A DNA stretch of 64,000 nucleotides from Plastoroseomonas arctica. GTDB lineage: Bacteria > Pseudomonadota > Alphaproteobacteria > Acetobacterales > Acetobacteraceae. Below, in pieces: positions 7,146 through 18,313 of the stretch. The position numbers and the translations under genes were made by a program. Location: contig NZ_JAAEDH010000006.1 of assembly GCF_018128965.1 (NCBI RefSeq), positions 108,024-172,023 on the forward strand, read 5' to 3'. The stretch's first letter is position 1, and each line of letters starts with the position of its first letter. The notes under the pieces were generated by a model. That model searched no databases and had not been told where the DNA came from. It saw only the letters and a list, made by a program, of their open reading frames with translations.

Positions 7146-9299
7146 ATGCCCGAACTGCTGATGGAGCTGTTTTCGGAGGAGATCCCCGCGCGGATGCAGG
7201 CGCGGGCGGGCGAAGAGTTCTGTGCGTCCTTCCGCACAGCGGCCGGCGCGCTGGTGGCCGGTGGCGAGGCGCGCGCCTTCTGGGGGCCGCGCCGCATCAC
7301 GCTGCATGTGACCGGGCTTGCGTCCGAGGTGCCAGGGCAGTCGGTCGTGGAGCGCGGGCCGCGGCTGTCGGCGCCCGACCAGGCGATGGCGGGGTTCCTC
7401 AAGCGCCACGGGGCGACGCGCGAGGCGCTAGTGGCCGAGGGCGATTATTGGGTGCTGCGGCGGGAGACGGCGGCGGAGCCGATGGATGCCTGGCTGGCGC
7501 GCACCATCCCTGCGCTTATCCGGAAGCTCGCCTGGCCGAAATCGATGCGGTGGGAGGGCAGCTTTGCCTGGGTGCGGCCGCTGCGGCGCGTGCTGTGCGT
7601 GTTCGATGGCGCGGTGGTGCCTTTCGCGCTGGGCGAGGATGCGCCGGGGATTGTGGCGGGCGACCTGACCGAGGGCCACCGTGTGCAGGCGCCGGGCGCC
7701 TTCGCGGTGCGGAGTTTTGCCGATTATGAGGCGGGGCTGCGCGAGCGCTTCGTGGTGCTGGATGCGGGCGAGCGGGCGCGGATCATCGAGGATGGTCTGG
7801 CGCGGCTAGCGGGTGAGCGCGGGTTCGCCGTGGTGCCGGATGCGGGGCTGCTGGCGGAGGTGGCGGGGCTGGTGGAAAGGCCCGTGCCGTTGATGGGACG
7901 CATCGACGATGCGTTCATGGACCTGCCGCCCGAGGTGATGCGTACGACGATGCGCGTGAACCAGAAGTATTTTTCCATGACGACGCCGGATGGGCGCGCG
8001 GCGCCGGGGTTCGGGGTGGTCGCGAATATCGCGGCGAAGGATGGCGGCGCGGCGATCATCGCCGGGAATGAGCGCGTGCTACGGGCGCGGCTGAGCGATG
8101 CGCGGTTCTTCTGGGACCAGGACCGGAAGCAGACGTTGGAGAGCTTTCTGCCGAAGCTGGATAGCGTGGTGTTTCACGCGAAGCTGGGGACGCAGGGGCA
8201 GAGGGTGGCGCGGCTGGAGAAGCTGGCGGGCGAGATCGCCGGGCGCATTGGAGCTGACGCGGCGCTGGCGGCGCGCGCAGCGCGGCTAGCGAAAGCAGAC
8301 CTTGCGTCTGGCATGGTGGGAGAGTTCCCCGAATTGCAGGGCGTGATGGGGCGTTACTACGCGCTGGCTGATGGCGAGGATGCGCGCGTAGCCGAGGCGA
8401 TCGGAGCGCATTACCGGCCACTGGGGCCCGGTGATGCCGTACCTGTCGAAGCAATCGCGGTCAGCGTAGCGCTAGCAGACAAGATCGACCAACTCGCTGG
8501 CTTTTTTCGGCACGGTGAGAAGCCCACGGGGTCAGGCGACCCCTATGCTCTTAGACGAGCGGCGCTCGGGGTAATACGGATCGTACGCGAGGCCGGGTTA
8601 AAGGTCGGCCTCCGCCCGTTTCTTTTTGCAGCCGTTCAGACGGTCAATCTAGATGCGCATATGCAGCATAGGGCGTCAGTCGACGACCGTCGTGACGAGC
8701 TTTCGGATCTGGTCGAGGCACCAGTTGTCGCAGACGCACCAGCTGAGTGGCATACTTCCTCGTCCAACGTCGCCGCGGAGGTCCTCGACTTCCTCACCGA
8801 ACGCCTCCGCGTCCAACTCCGCGCCGAGGGGGCCCGCCACGACATCCTCACCGCCGTCCTCGCCACCGGCGTCGATGACGACCTCGTCCGCCTCCTCGCC
8901 CGCACCGAAGCCGTGCGCGCCTTCCTCGAAACCGAAGCCGGCACCAACCTCCTCGCCGCCGCAAAGCGCGCGCAGAACATCCTCCGGATCGAGGAAAAGA
9001 AGGAAGGCGCTGCCTTCCCGCCCGGATTCAGCGCCGCCTCCGGCGCACCGGACCAGGAACGCGCGCTCGCAAAAGCGCTGGCCACGGCCCGTATCGAGGT
9101 GGACCAATCCCTTGGCCAGGAAGATTTGGAAGCCGCCATGGTCGCCATGGCGCAACTTAGAAGCCCGCTCGACGCTTTCTTCGAGCACGTGATCGTCAAT
9201 GATTCCGACAACGAAATTCGCCACAATCGTCTGCAATTGCTGGCCGGTCTGCGCGCCGTGCTCGACCAGGTCGCTGATTTCTCCAAGATCGAAGGCTAA
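7146..9299 (+). CDS. glyS: Glycine--tRNA ligase beta subunit, mosaic codon use
   Basis: 717 residues, slightly longer than the roughly 690 usual for this tRNA-binding subunit. It opens MPELLMELFSEEIPARMQ and carries typical blocks such as MRTTMRVNQKYF and GEKPTGSGDPYALRRAALG. The frame is open throughout, but codon style changes twice. Up to about 8270 G-ending codons dominate. About 8270-8760 uses CTA, TTA, AGA, GTA and many T-ending codons. From about 8763 C-ending codons dominate, as in ppdK. The middle includes what looks like an extra linker of about 25-30 residues (AAVQTVNLDAHMQHRASVDD onward). Function is secure; the mosaic suggests recombination or a patched insertion. Confidence 0.95.
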   Translation: MPELLMELFSEEIPARMQARAGEEFCASFRTAAGALVAGGEARAFWGPRRITLHVTGLASEVPGQSVVERGPRLSAPDQAMAGFLKRHGATREALVAEGDYWVLRRETAAEPMDAWLARTIPALIRKLAWPKSMRWEGSFAWVRPLRRVLCVFDGAVVPFALGEDAPGIVAGDLTEGHRVQAPGAFAVRSFADYEAGLRERFVVLDAGERARIIEDGLARLAGERGFAVVPDAGLLAEVAGLVERPVPLMGRIDDAFMDLPPEVMRTTMRVNQKYFSMTTPDGRAAPGFGVVANIAAKDGGAAIIAGNERVLRARLSDARFFWDQDRKQTLESFLPKLDSVVFHAKLGTQGQRVARLEKLAGEIAGRIGADAALAARAARLAKADLASGMVGEFPELQGVMGRYYALADGEDARVAEAIGAHYRPLGPGDAVPVEAIAVSVALADKIDQLAGFFRHGEKPTGSGDPYALRRAALGVIRIVREAGLKVGLRPFLFAAVQTVNLDAHMQHRASVDDRRDELSDLVEAPVVADAPAEWHTSSSNVAAEVLDFLTERLRVQLRAEGARHDILTAVLATGVDDDLVRLLARTEAVRAFLETEAGTNLLAAAKRAQNILRIEEKKEGAAFPPGFSAASGAPDQERALAKALATARIEVDQSLGQEDLEAAMVAMAQLRSPLDAFFEHVIVNDSDNEIRHNRLQLLAGLRAVLDQVADFSKIEG

Positions 9300-9311
9300 G
9301 GAACTCACGCC

Positions 9312-11984
<2,673 letters not shown>

Positions 11985-12068
11985 GGATCAGCGCGCCGGA
12001 CGGCCCTTGCGCGGGTCTTTCGGTGCCGCCATGTCGCGTGGGCTGATCCACGCGGCAGGAATGGTGGA

Positions 12069-12374
12069 ATGGTCGTCGAATACATCCGCTATGACCTCGG
12101 GCAGAATTCGGCCGAGGCGCTGATCGCCGCCTACGCCGTGGCGAGCGAAAGCCTGCGCGCGGCGCCGGAATGCCTCGGCTACCAGCTGGCACGCTGCGAG
12201 GAGGCGCCGTCCAGCTTCATCCTGCGGATCGACTGGCGCTCGACGGAGGAGCACCTGCAGGGGTTTCGCAAGGGTCCGCATTTCCCGGCTTTCCTCGCGG
12301 CCATACGTCCGTTCATCGGGGAGATCGCCGAGATGCGCCACTATCTCCCGACACAGCTGGAATGGACCCGATGA
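12069..12374 (+). CDS. ABM-superfamily putative monooxygenase
   Basis: 101 residues with a dimeric alpha/beta ferredoxin-like pattern. VVEYIRYDL is the first strand, CLGYQLARC and FILRIDWRS are the middle strands, and the helix after EEHLQGFRKGPHFPAF is typical of antibiotic-biosynthesis-monooxygenase (ABM) proteins. Substrates in this family vary (quinols, heme) and cannot be read here. Its stop overlaps the following globin start (ATGA), so the two are translated together. That pairing suggests an oxygen- or heme-linked role, which is inference. Confidence 0.75.
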   Translation: MVVEYIRYDLGQNSAEALIAAYAVASESLRAAPECLGYQLARCEEAPSSFILRIDWRSTEEHLQGFRKGPHFPAFLAAIRPFIGEIAEMRHYLPTQLEWTR

Positions 12375-12856
12375 GCGACGCCGCGCCGGTGCCGAGCCTG
12401 GTGGAATGGGCCGGCGGGCCACCGGCCTTCCATGCGCTCGCGGAGCGCTTCTACGCCAAGGTGCCGCAGGACGCGCTGCTGGCGCCGATCTTCGCGTCGA
12501 TGAACCCGGAGCACGCCCATCACGTCGCGGATTTCGTGGCCGAGGTGTTCGGCGATCCCGCACGCCCCTACAGCGCCGCAGGCGGGTCCCACGCCAAGAT
12601 GATCGCCCATCACCTGGGCCGCCATCTCACCGAGGCGCAGCGCAAGCGCTGGATCACGCTCATGCTCGAGACCGTCGATGAGGCGGGGCTGCCCGATGAT
12701 CCGGAGTTCCGCGCCGCGCTGGTCGGCTATCTGGAATGGGCCACGCGCCTCGCGGTGCTGAATTCCCAGCCCGGCGTGGTTGCGCCGCAGCCCGACATGG
12801 CGATGCCCGTGTGGGGCTGGGGACCGCCCGGCGGTCCCTATCGCGGACCCGCCTGA
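12371..12856 (+). CDS. Truncated-hemoglobin-like globin
   Basis: 161 residues from the ATG at 12371 overlapping the upstream stop. AFHALAERFYAKVPQD (with Tyr28 at the usual B10 position), HVADFVAEVFGDP and the histidine-rich stretch SHAKMIAHHLGRHLTEAQ (73-90) match 2-on-2 truncated globins, probably group II-like. The heme-ligating histidine should be within 74-85. The tail WGWGPPGGPYRGPA is an extension beyond the globin fold. Expected roles are oxygen or NO chemistry. Coupling to the ABM protein is the main clue to function. Confidence 0.8.
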   Translation: MSDAAPVPSLVEWAGGPPAFHALAERFYAKVPQDALLAPIFASMNPEHAHHVADFVAEVFGDPARPYSAAGGSHAKMIAHHLGRHLTEAQRKRWITLMLETVDEAGLPDDPEFRAALVGYLEWATRLAVLNSQPGVVAPQPDMAMPVWGWGPPGGPYRGPA

Positions 12857-12860
12857 CCCC

Positions 12861-13430
12861 TCACCCCAGGCTGAGCGTCATCACCACCCGTGCGATGAGC
12901 AGGCTCAGCGCCATGTCCAGCAGCACGAAGCCTGCGGCATTGCGCCCCTCGATCCCGAGCGCGGTGCGCGCGACGAACCAGCCCAGCCACAGCCCGTAGC
13001 CCAGCACGACGAGCGAGATCGCGCTCGCGAAGCCCGGCGATGCGCCGAGCAGGCTCGGCACGGTGAGGGCGAGCATGAGGACGTATTGGATGGCGTTGCA
13101 CCAGTTCCACGCCGCGATGTAGCGCGGCCACTGCACGGCACGGCCGATGCTGGTCGCCAAATGACGCGCGAACAGCGGGAACAGCACCCAGGACAGGGCG
13201 TAGCCGATCAGCTCGGCGACAAATCCGCGGCCCGATGCGGGTGCGGAGTCCGTGTCGAGCAGTCGCAGGGCGATGAAGATCGGCAGGCAGAGTGCGGCGA
13301 CCCAGAAGCTGCGCCCGGCGCCTTCGGGGGTGGATTCCATGTCGCGGAGCCCGTCGGCGTGCCCGCGCGCGAGGCGCGTAGCGCCGCGCAGTCCGGCGCC
13401 GATGACGATGCCGGTCGAGAGAGCGGTCAT
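12861..13430 (-). CDS. Integral membrane protein of unknown function (Yip1-like appearance)
   Basis: 189 residues with about five hydrophobic segments: around 42-58, 72-86, 108-128, 132-152 and 165-186. The N-terminal 35 residues are polar. Spacing is reminiscent of small Yip1-type proteins, but I cannot confirm the family. Its ATG overlaps the dapE stop (ATGA on the minus strand), so it is the last gene of a dapD-dapE operon. It converges tightly on the globin gene, 4 bp apart. Confidence 0.65.
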   Translation of the reverse strand: MTALSTGIVIGAGLRGATRLARGHADGLRDMESTPEGAGRSFWVAALCLPIFIALRLLDTDSAPASGRGFVAELIGYALSWVLFPLFARHLATSIGRAVQWPRYIAAWNWCNAIQYVLMLALTVPSLLGASPGFASAISLVVLGYGLWLGWFVARTALGIEGRNAAGFVLLDMALSLLIARVVMTLSLG

Positions 13431-14575
13431 GGCAGTAACTCTTCGAGGACGGCGCGATAGAGGCTGGCGAGGTCGCGCAGCTCCGCCACCGGAGCGTGTT
13501 CATTCACCTGGTGCATCGTGGCACCCACGGCGCCGAGCTCGGCCACCGGGCAGTAGTCCGCGATGAAGCGGGCATCCGAGGTGCCGCCGCCGGTGTCGAG
13601 CCTGGCGTCCCGCCCGGTCGCGCGATGGATGGCGCGCTGGAGGCCTTCGACGAAGGCGTCGTTGCGGGTGAGGAAGCTCTCGCCGGAGACGGAGATGGCG
13701 AGGTCCGCGCGGGCATCCTCGGCGTCCAGCGCCGCCTGGATGCGCGCGGCGATATCGGCGCTGGTGTGCAGGTCGTTGAAGCGGATGCTGATCATCGCGC
13801 GCGCCTCGCCGGGGATGACGTTGGAGGCTGCGTTGCCGACATCGAAGCCGGTGACCTGGAGGGTAGAGGGTTCAAACCATTCGCTGCCGGCGTCGAGCGG
13901 TTCGGTCGTCAGGCGGTGGAGCACGCGGATGAGGCGGTGGATGGGGTTGTCCGCCTTCTGCGGATAGGCGCTGTGCCCCTGGGTGCCGTGCAGGGTGATG
14001 CGCGCAGTCATGGAGCCGCGCCGGCCGATCTTGAGCGTGTCGCCGAGCGTGACCTTGGAGGTCGGCTCGCCGACCAGCGCCATGTCGGGGATCTGGCCGT
14101 TGGCCTGCATCCATTCGAGCACCTTGGCGGTGCCGTCGATGGAGGGCCCTTCCTCGTCGCCGGTGATGAGCAGGCTGATGGAGCCGCGCGGGTGCGGGTT
14201 GGCGCGGAGGAAATCGGCGAGACCGGCCAGGAAGGCGGCGATGCCGCCCTTCATGTCGCAGGCGCCGCGGCCATAGAGCAGCCCGTTGCGCACCAGGCCG
14301 GAGAAGGGGCTGTCATCCCAGCCGCGCTCGCCGGGCGGGACGACGTCGGTGTGGCCGGCGTAGCAGAAATGCGGCGGGCCATCGCCGAGCCGGGCGAACA
14401 GGTTCTCCACCGCCGCGTCGGGCGGGCCGAAGCGCAGCCGTGTGCAGGTGAACCCCATGGGGCGGAGCAGGTCTTCGAGAACCGTGAGCGCGCCGCCTTC
14501 CACCGGCGTCACGCTCGGGCAGCGGATCAGCGCCTGGGCGATCGGGATCGGATCGGCCGGCGCGTTGTCAATCAC
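13427..14575 (-). CDS. dapE: Succinyl-diaminopimelate desuccinylase
   Basis: 382 residues, an M20 metallopeptidase-fold enzyme that hydrolyses N-succinyl-LL-DAP in lysine and peptidoglycan synthesis. Motifs are [12 protein letters not shown] (metal His, catalytic Asp), [10 protein letters not shown], and [12 protein letters not shown] (catalytic Glu). A GTG at 14575 overlaps the end of dapD by 8 bp, indicating coupled translation. Adjacent dapD supplies the succinyl group added earlier in the same pathway. Confidence 0.96.
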   Translation of the reverse strand: MIDNAPADPIPIAQALIRCPSVTPVEGGALTVLEDLLRPMGFTCTRLRFGPPDAAVENLFARLGDGPPHFCYAGHTDVVPPGERGWDDSPFSGLVRNGLLYGRGACDMKGGIAAFLAGLADFLRANPHPRGSISLLITGDEEGPSIDGTAKVLEWMQANGQIPDMALVGEPTSKVTLGDTLKIGRRGSMTARITLHGTQGHSAYPQKADNPIHRLIRVLHRLTTEPLDAGSEWFEPSTLQVTGFDVGNAASNVIPGEARAMISIRFNDLHTSADIAARIQAALDAEDARADLAISVSGESFLTRNDAFVEGLQRAIHRATGRDARLDTGGGTSDARFIADYCPVAELGAVGATMHQVNEHAPVAELRDLASLYRAVLEELLP

Positions 14576-15407
14576 GCAGCAGCTCGTTGATCGCCGTCTT
14601 GGCCCGCGTCTGGGCGTCGACCGTCTTCACGATCACGGCGCAGTAAAGCGAGGGGCCGGGCGAGCCATCGGGCAGCGGCTTGCCGGGCAGGTTGCCGGGC
14701 ACGACGACCGAATAGGCCGGCACGCGGCCGACGAAGATCTCGCCGGTCGCGCGGTTGACGATCTTGGTGGTGGCGGAGAGGAACACGCCCATAGACAGCA
14801 CCGACCCGCGCTCGACGATCACGCCCTCGACGACTTCGGAGCGCGCGCCGATGAAGCAGTCATCCTCGATCACGACAGGGTTCGCCTGCAGCGGCTCGAG
14901 CACGCCGCCGATCCCGACGCCGCCCGACAGATGCACGTTCTTCCCGATCTGCGCGCAGGATCCGACGGTCGCCCAGGTATCGACCATCGTGCCCTCGTCG
15001 ACATAGGCACCGAGGTTCACGAAGGAGGGCATCAGCACCACGTTGCGCCCGATGAAGGCGGAGCGGCGCACGACGGCGCCCGGCACCGCGCGGAAGCCGG
15101 CTTCGCGGAAACGGTTCTCGCCCCAATCGGCGAATTTCAGCGGCACCTTGTCATAGGCGCCGGCGGCGGTGTCCATCGGGGCGGAATCGCTGAGGCGGAA
15201 GCTCATCAGCACGGCTTGCTTCAACCACTGGTTAACGCGCCAGCCGCCCTGCCCATCGGGTTCGGCCACCCGGGCCTGGCCACTATCCATGAGCTCGAGC
15301 GCCGCTTCGATGTCGGTACGGTCGGCACCGGTCGTCGCCGGCGACAGCGCGTCGCGCTTGGCCCAGAGCGCCTCGATGCGCGGCTGCAGACGTTCGGTCT
15401 GGGACAT
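14568..15407 (-). CDS. dapD: Tetrahydrodipicolinate N-succinyltransferase
   Basis: 279 residues from the ATG at 15405-15407 ([15 protein letters not shown]); a slightly earlier start adds seven residues. The C-terminal two thirds show the left-handed beta-helix hexapeptide repeats (for example VVMDDCF-like [15 protein letters not shown] and [13 protein letters not shown]). The protein is a trimer transferring succinyl from succinyl-CoA to tetrahydrodipicolinate. It is first in the dapD-dapE-membrane protein unit and divergent from the DUF2336 gene. Confidence 0.95.
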   Translation of the reverse strand: MSQTERLQPRIEALWAKRDALSPATTGADRTDIEAALELMDSGQARVAEPDGQGGWRVNQWLKQAVLMSFRLSDSAPMDTAAGAYDKVPLKFADWGENRFREAGFRAVPGAVVRRSAFIGRNVVLMPSFVNLGAYVDEGTMVDTWATVGSCAQIGKNVHLSGGVGIGGVLEPLQANPVVIEDDCFIGARSEVVEGVIVERGSVLSMGVFLSATTKIVNRATGEIFVGRVPAYSVVVPGNLPGKPLPDGSPGPSLYCAVIVKTVDAQTRAKTAINELLRD

Positions 15408-15591
15408 AGGCGAATCCTGCGAAATCACGATGCTGCAAGGTGTGCTGCGGCGGGGGCTCGCTTGTCAACGCGGCGATGCGTGCCCAATCGCCCCGTCATG
15501 GCAGGGTCGCAAGCCCCGGCGGGTCGGCAGCGATCCGTGATGGCAGCCCGCTTAACCTTTCCTTTTCCGGCGATGGTGTTGCCTGGGATTC

Positions 15592-16692
15592 ATGCCGGCC
15601 ATCATCCGCGACCTGCCTGCCCCGCGCTTCCCATCGGCCCGGGATATCCGAGCGCCATCAGGCAGCGCCGCGGCCTTTCCCGGTGCGGCACATAGGCCTG
15701 CGGGGCGCATCAGGGCCGAACCGGTCGAACGCGCGACGCTCGCGGCGCGCATGGCGTTGCTGGCAACCGCTAGCCTGAGCGACAGCCAGGAGGCGCAGAT
15801 CCGCGGCTTCCTCGAACGGCTGGGCGACGATGCGGAGCTGCTAGTCCGCGCCACGATCGCGCTGGCGGTGCAGCGCAGCACCACCGCGCCGAGGCAGGTC
15901 ATCCGGCGGTTGGCGCGCGATGCGCAGGCTTCGGTCTCGGGCCCCGTCCTGCGGACATCGCCGCTGCTCGCCGAGGCGGAGCTGATCGAACTTGCCCTGG
16001 CGCCACCTGGCGGCGCGACGCGGGCGACCATTGCGGCGCGGACCGACATCGGTCCTGGCCTGGCGGCGGCCATCATCGCGACGCAGGACCGCGATGCCGT
16101 CGCGATCCTGCTCGGCAATCCTGGCGCACGGATCGATGCGGACGCCCTTCAGACCGTCGTCGAGGCGGCGCGGCGTGAGCCCAGCTGGCAGGCGGCGCTG
16201 GTCACCCGCGCCGGCCTGCCGCGCGAGGCGGCGCTCGCGATTGGCGAATACGTCACCGGCGAGCGCCTCGCGGCCCTCGCGGCCCGGCTCGACCTGCCCC
16301 CCGACACGACGGCGGCGCTGCTCGAGCTCATGATCCGGCGCCTCGGCACCGCGCCACCCCAGGGCGAGGACGACGCAGCGGCGTTCGAACGCGCCTGGGT
16401 CCTGCACAATGCGCGCCTGCTATGCGACGCCCTGGTGCAACAAGCCGCCCTGCGCGAGGAAGATCGCTTCGTCATCGCCGCGTTGAAGATCCGCAGCGGC
16501 GTGGACGTCCGCGTCATCGACCGCGTGATCGAGCGCCGCGACGCGGAGGCGGTGGCCGCGCTCGCCGCCAGGGCGGGCTTCGGCTTCGCCTGCACGCAGG
16601 CGGTGGTCGCGCTGCTGGGTCCATCGGAGCACCGCCGCGCCGATCCCGAACGGCGCACCCGGCATCGCTACCTCGCCACGCAGGCGGGCTGA
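15592..16692 (+). CDS. DUF2336 domain protein
   Basis: 366 residues, mostly alpha-helical and rich in Ala, Arg and Glu, with repeated short helices such as ARMALLATASLSDSQEAQIR, RQVIRRLARDAQASVSGPVL and RATIAARTDIG. This is the DUF2336 pattern found in alphaproteobacteria, a HEAT-like all-helical fold of unknown role. Some relatives sit near chemotaxis or signalling genes; this one stands alone between dapD and argB. No catalytic motif or signal peptide is visible. The ATG at 15592 is the first in-frame one. Confidence 0.8.
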   Translation: MPAIIRDLPAPRFPSARDIRAPSGSAAAFPGAAHRPAGRIRAEPVERATLAARMALLATASLSDSQEAQIRGFLERLGDDAELLVRATIALAVQRSTTAPRQVIRRLARDAQASVSGPVLRTSPLLAEAELIELALAPPGGATRATIAARTDIGPGLAAAIIATQDRDAVAILLGNPGARIDADALQTVVEAARREPSWQAALVTRAGLPREAALAIGEYVTGERLAALAARLDLPPDTTAALLELMIRRLGTAPPQGEDDAAAFERAWVLHNARLLCDALVQQAALREEDRFVIAALKIRSGVDVRVIDRVIERRDAEAVAALAARAGFGFACTQAVVALLGPSEHRRADPERRTRHRYLATQAG

Positions 16693-16700
16693 GCGCGGCC

Positions 16701-17585
16701 TCAGGGCCGGATCAGCGTGCCCGCGCCGGCATCGGTGAACAATTCCCGCAGTACGGCGTGGGAGACCCGGCCATCGAGGATGACCGCGCCTTTGACGCCA
16801 CGCTCCACGGCGTAGATGCAAGTCTCGACCTTCGGGATCATGCCGCCCGAGATCCATCCGGCCTCGATGCCGGCGCGCACCTGGGCGACCGTCATCTCGG
16901 GGATCAGCTTCCCGTCGGCGCCCAGCACGCCCGCCACGTCGGTGAGCATGAGCAGGCGTTCCGCCTCGAGCGCGCCGGCGACCGCGCCGGCCACCGTGTC
17001 GGCATTGATGTTGTAGGTGTGCCCGTCGGCGCCGACGCCCACGGGGGCGACGACCGGCACGATATCGGCGCCGATCAGCAGCCGCAGCACGCGCGGGTTG
17101 ACGCTCTCGGGCTCGCCCACGAAGCCGAGGTCCAGCACCTGCTCGATGTTCGAACCCGGGTCGCGGATGGTGCGGGTGAGCTTGCGCGCGCGGATGAGGT
17201 CGCCATCCTTGCCGGAGATGCCGACCGCGGTGACACCAGCGCGCGTGATCGCCGCGGCAACCTGCTTGTTGACGGTCCCGGCGAGGACCATCTCGACCAC
17301 GTCGACCATCTGGGCATCGGTGACGCGCAGGCCCTGGACGAAGTTGGACTGCACGTTCAGCCGCTTCAACATGGCGTTGATCTGCGGCCCGCCGCCGTGA
17401 ACCACGACCGGGTTCACGCCCACCTGCTCGAGCAGGGCGATATCGCGGCCGAAGCGCAGCGCCCCGGCCTCGTCGCCCATCGCGTGGCCACCGTACTTCA
17501 CCACGATGATCTGATCGTCGTAGCGCTTGAGGAAGGGCAGCGCGCCGGCCAGTTGCTGCATTGGGTCGAAGGGCGTGTCGGTCAT
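16701..17585 (-). CDS. argB: Acetylglutamate kinase
   Basis: 294 residues from the ATG at 17583-17585 ([20 protein letters not shown]). Motifs: [13 protein letters not shown] (ATP-binding Lys and Gly loop), [10 protein letters not shown] (substrate loop) and [15 protein letters not shown] (Asn/Asp of the active site). It phosphorylates N-acetylglutamate in arginine synthesis. It converges with the DUF2336 gene 9 bp away. An upstream in-frame extension exists but is Arg-rich and unlike the family. Confidence 0.96.
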   Translation of the reverse strand: MTDTPFDPMQQLAGALPFLKRYDDQIIVVKYGGHAMGDEAGALRFGRDIALLEQVGVNPVVVHGGGPQINAMLKRLNVQSNFVQGLRVTDAQMVDVVEMVLAGTVNKQVAAAITRAGVTAVGISGKDGDLIRARKLTRTIRDPGSNIEQVLDLGFVGEPESVNPRVLRLLIGADIVPVVAPVGVGADGHTYNINADTVAGAVAGALEAERLLMLTDVAGVLGADGKLIPEMTVAQVRAGIEAGWISGGMIPKVETCIYAVERGVKGAVILDGRVSHAVLRELFTDAGAGTLIRP

Positions 17586-17737
17586 GGCCTGTCCAGCGAT
17601 CTCAGTTACGCGCTTGTGCGCGGCGGTGGGCGACCGGGTCAAGCGCCTGCGATTGTGATCGAACGCCCAAGGGTTGAATACGTGTAGTCTCGCAAATAGC
17701 ATTCGCGTCAAAGCTGTGAAAACGGATCTCGAATGCA

Positions 17738-17767
17738 TTGACTCGGTATCGGGGTCGCAACTATTCT
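17738..17767 (+). promoter_or_regulatory. Sigma-70-like promoter for the lipoprotein gene
   Basis: TTGACT (17738-17743) and TATTCT (17762-17767) are 18 bp apart in a locally AT-rich stretch. They lie 28 bp upstream of the ATG at 17795. It is the clearest housekeeping-type promoter I see in the window. The start site is not shown by sequence alone. Confidence 0.5.
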
Positions 17768-17794
17768 GCTCGTGTCAAATTTGAGGTTAGCATC

Positions 17795-18301
17795 ATGAAC
17801 CGCGGCGCACTTGCGAAAAAGCTGAGTTTCGTTGCCCTGGCCGGGCTAAGCCTTTCGGGCTGCCTCGGGTTTTCACGACCCGATGCCACCTTCCCCCAGG
17901 CGCTGCAGGCGCCCTCGCCCCGCGGCGGCGCTGCGGTCACCATTTCCGGACGCGTCGAAGCCGCCAAGATCGCCCTTGGCACGCTCGAGCGTCGCGTTGT
18001 CATCAGCGCGAACGGCGCCGATGTGGGCCGCGGCACCCTGCCCGATGCCCGCAGCCCGGAGGCGGCCGCGACCCCGATCGCAATCAACGGCGACTACCAG
18101 GGCACGCCGATCGCCGCCCGCTGCGAGAACCACGAGTTCAGCGAGCCGCCGGGCGAGCGCCGCGGCATCATCCATCGTCTGACCTTTGCTGAGATCAACT
18201 GCCAGGTGAATTACGGCGGCCGGCCGCTCGGCACGCTGACGATGCAGCACAATCCGGCCGGCTCGGTCGTCAATGCGCCGGTGGTTGTCTCGGCGCGCTG
18301 A
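17795..18301 (+). CDS. Small predicted lipoprotein
   Basis: 168 residues. The signal peptide MNRGALAKKLSFVALAGLSL ends in the lipobox LSGC (Cys near 23). The mature part looks beta-rich, with ISGRVEAAKIALGTLERRVV and LTFAEINCQVNYGG. I do not recognise a family. It probably anchors to the inner or outer membrane. The gene has its own promoter and is divergent from argB, so it looks like a single-gene unit. The next gene is on the opposite strand, 12 bp away. Confidence 0.75.
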   Translation: MNRGALAKKLSFVALAGLSLSGCLGFSRPDATFPQALQAPSPRGGAAVTISGRVEAAKIALGTLERRVVISANGADVGRGTLPDARSPEAAATPIAINGDYQGTPIAARCENHEFSEPPGERRGIIHRLTFAEINCQVNYGGRPLGTLTMQHNPAGSVVNAPVVVSAR

Positions 18302-18313
18302 GGCCCACCGGCT

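Noticed and set aside
11988..12068. Short minus-strand tail ending MAAPKDPRKGRPAR in the ppdK to ABM gap
   Set aside because: Basic and short, no ribosome site or relative recognised; it lies inside a longer frame that is otherwise antisense to the globin.
17586..17794. Leader peptide or riboswitch upstream of argB
   Set aside because: No arginine-rich short frame with ribosome site and no aptamer-like fold recognised; only the promoter for the lipoprotein is supported.
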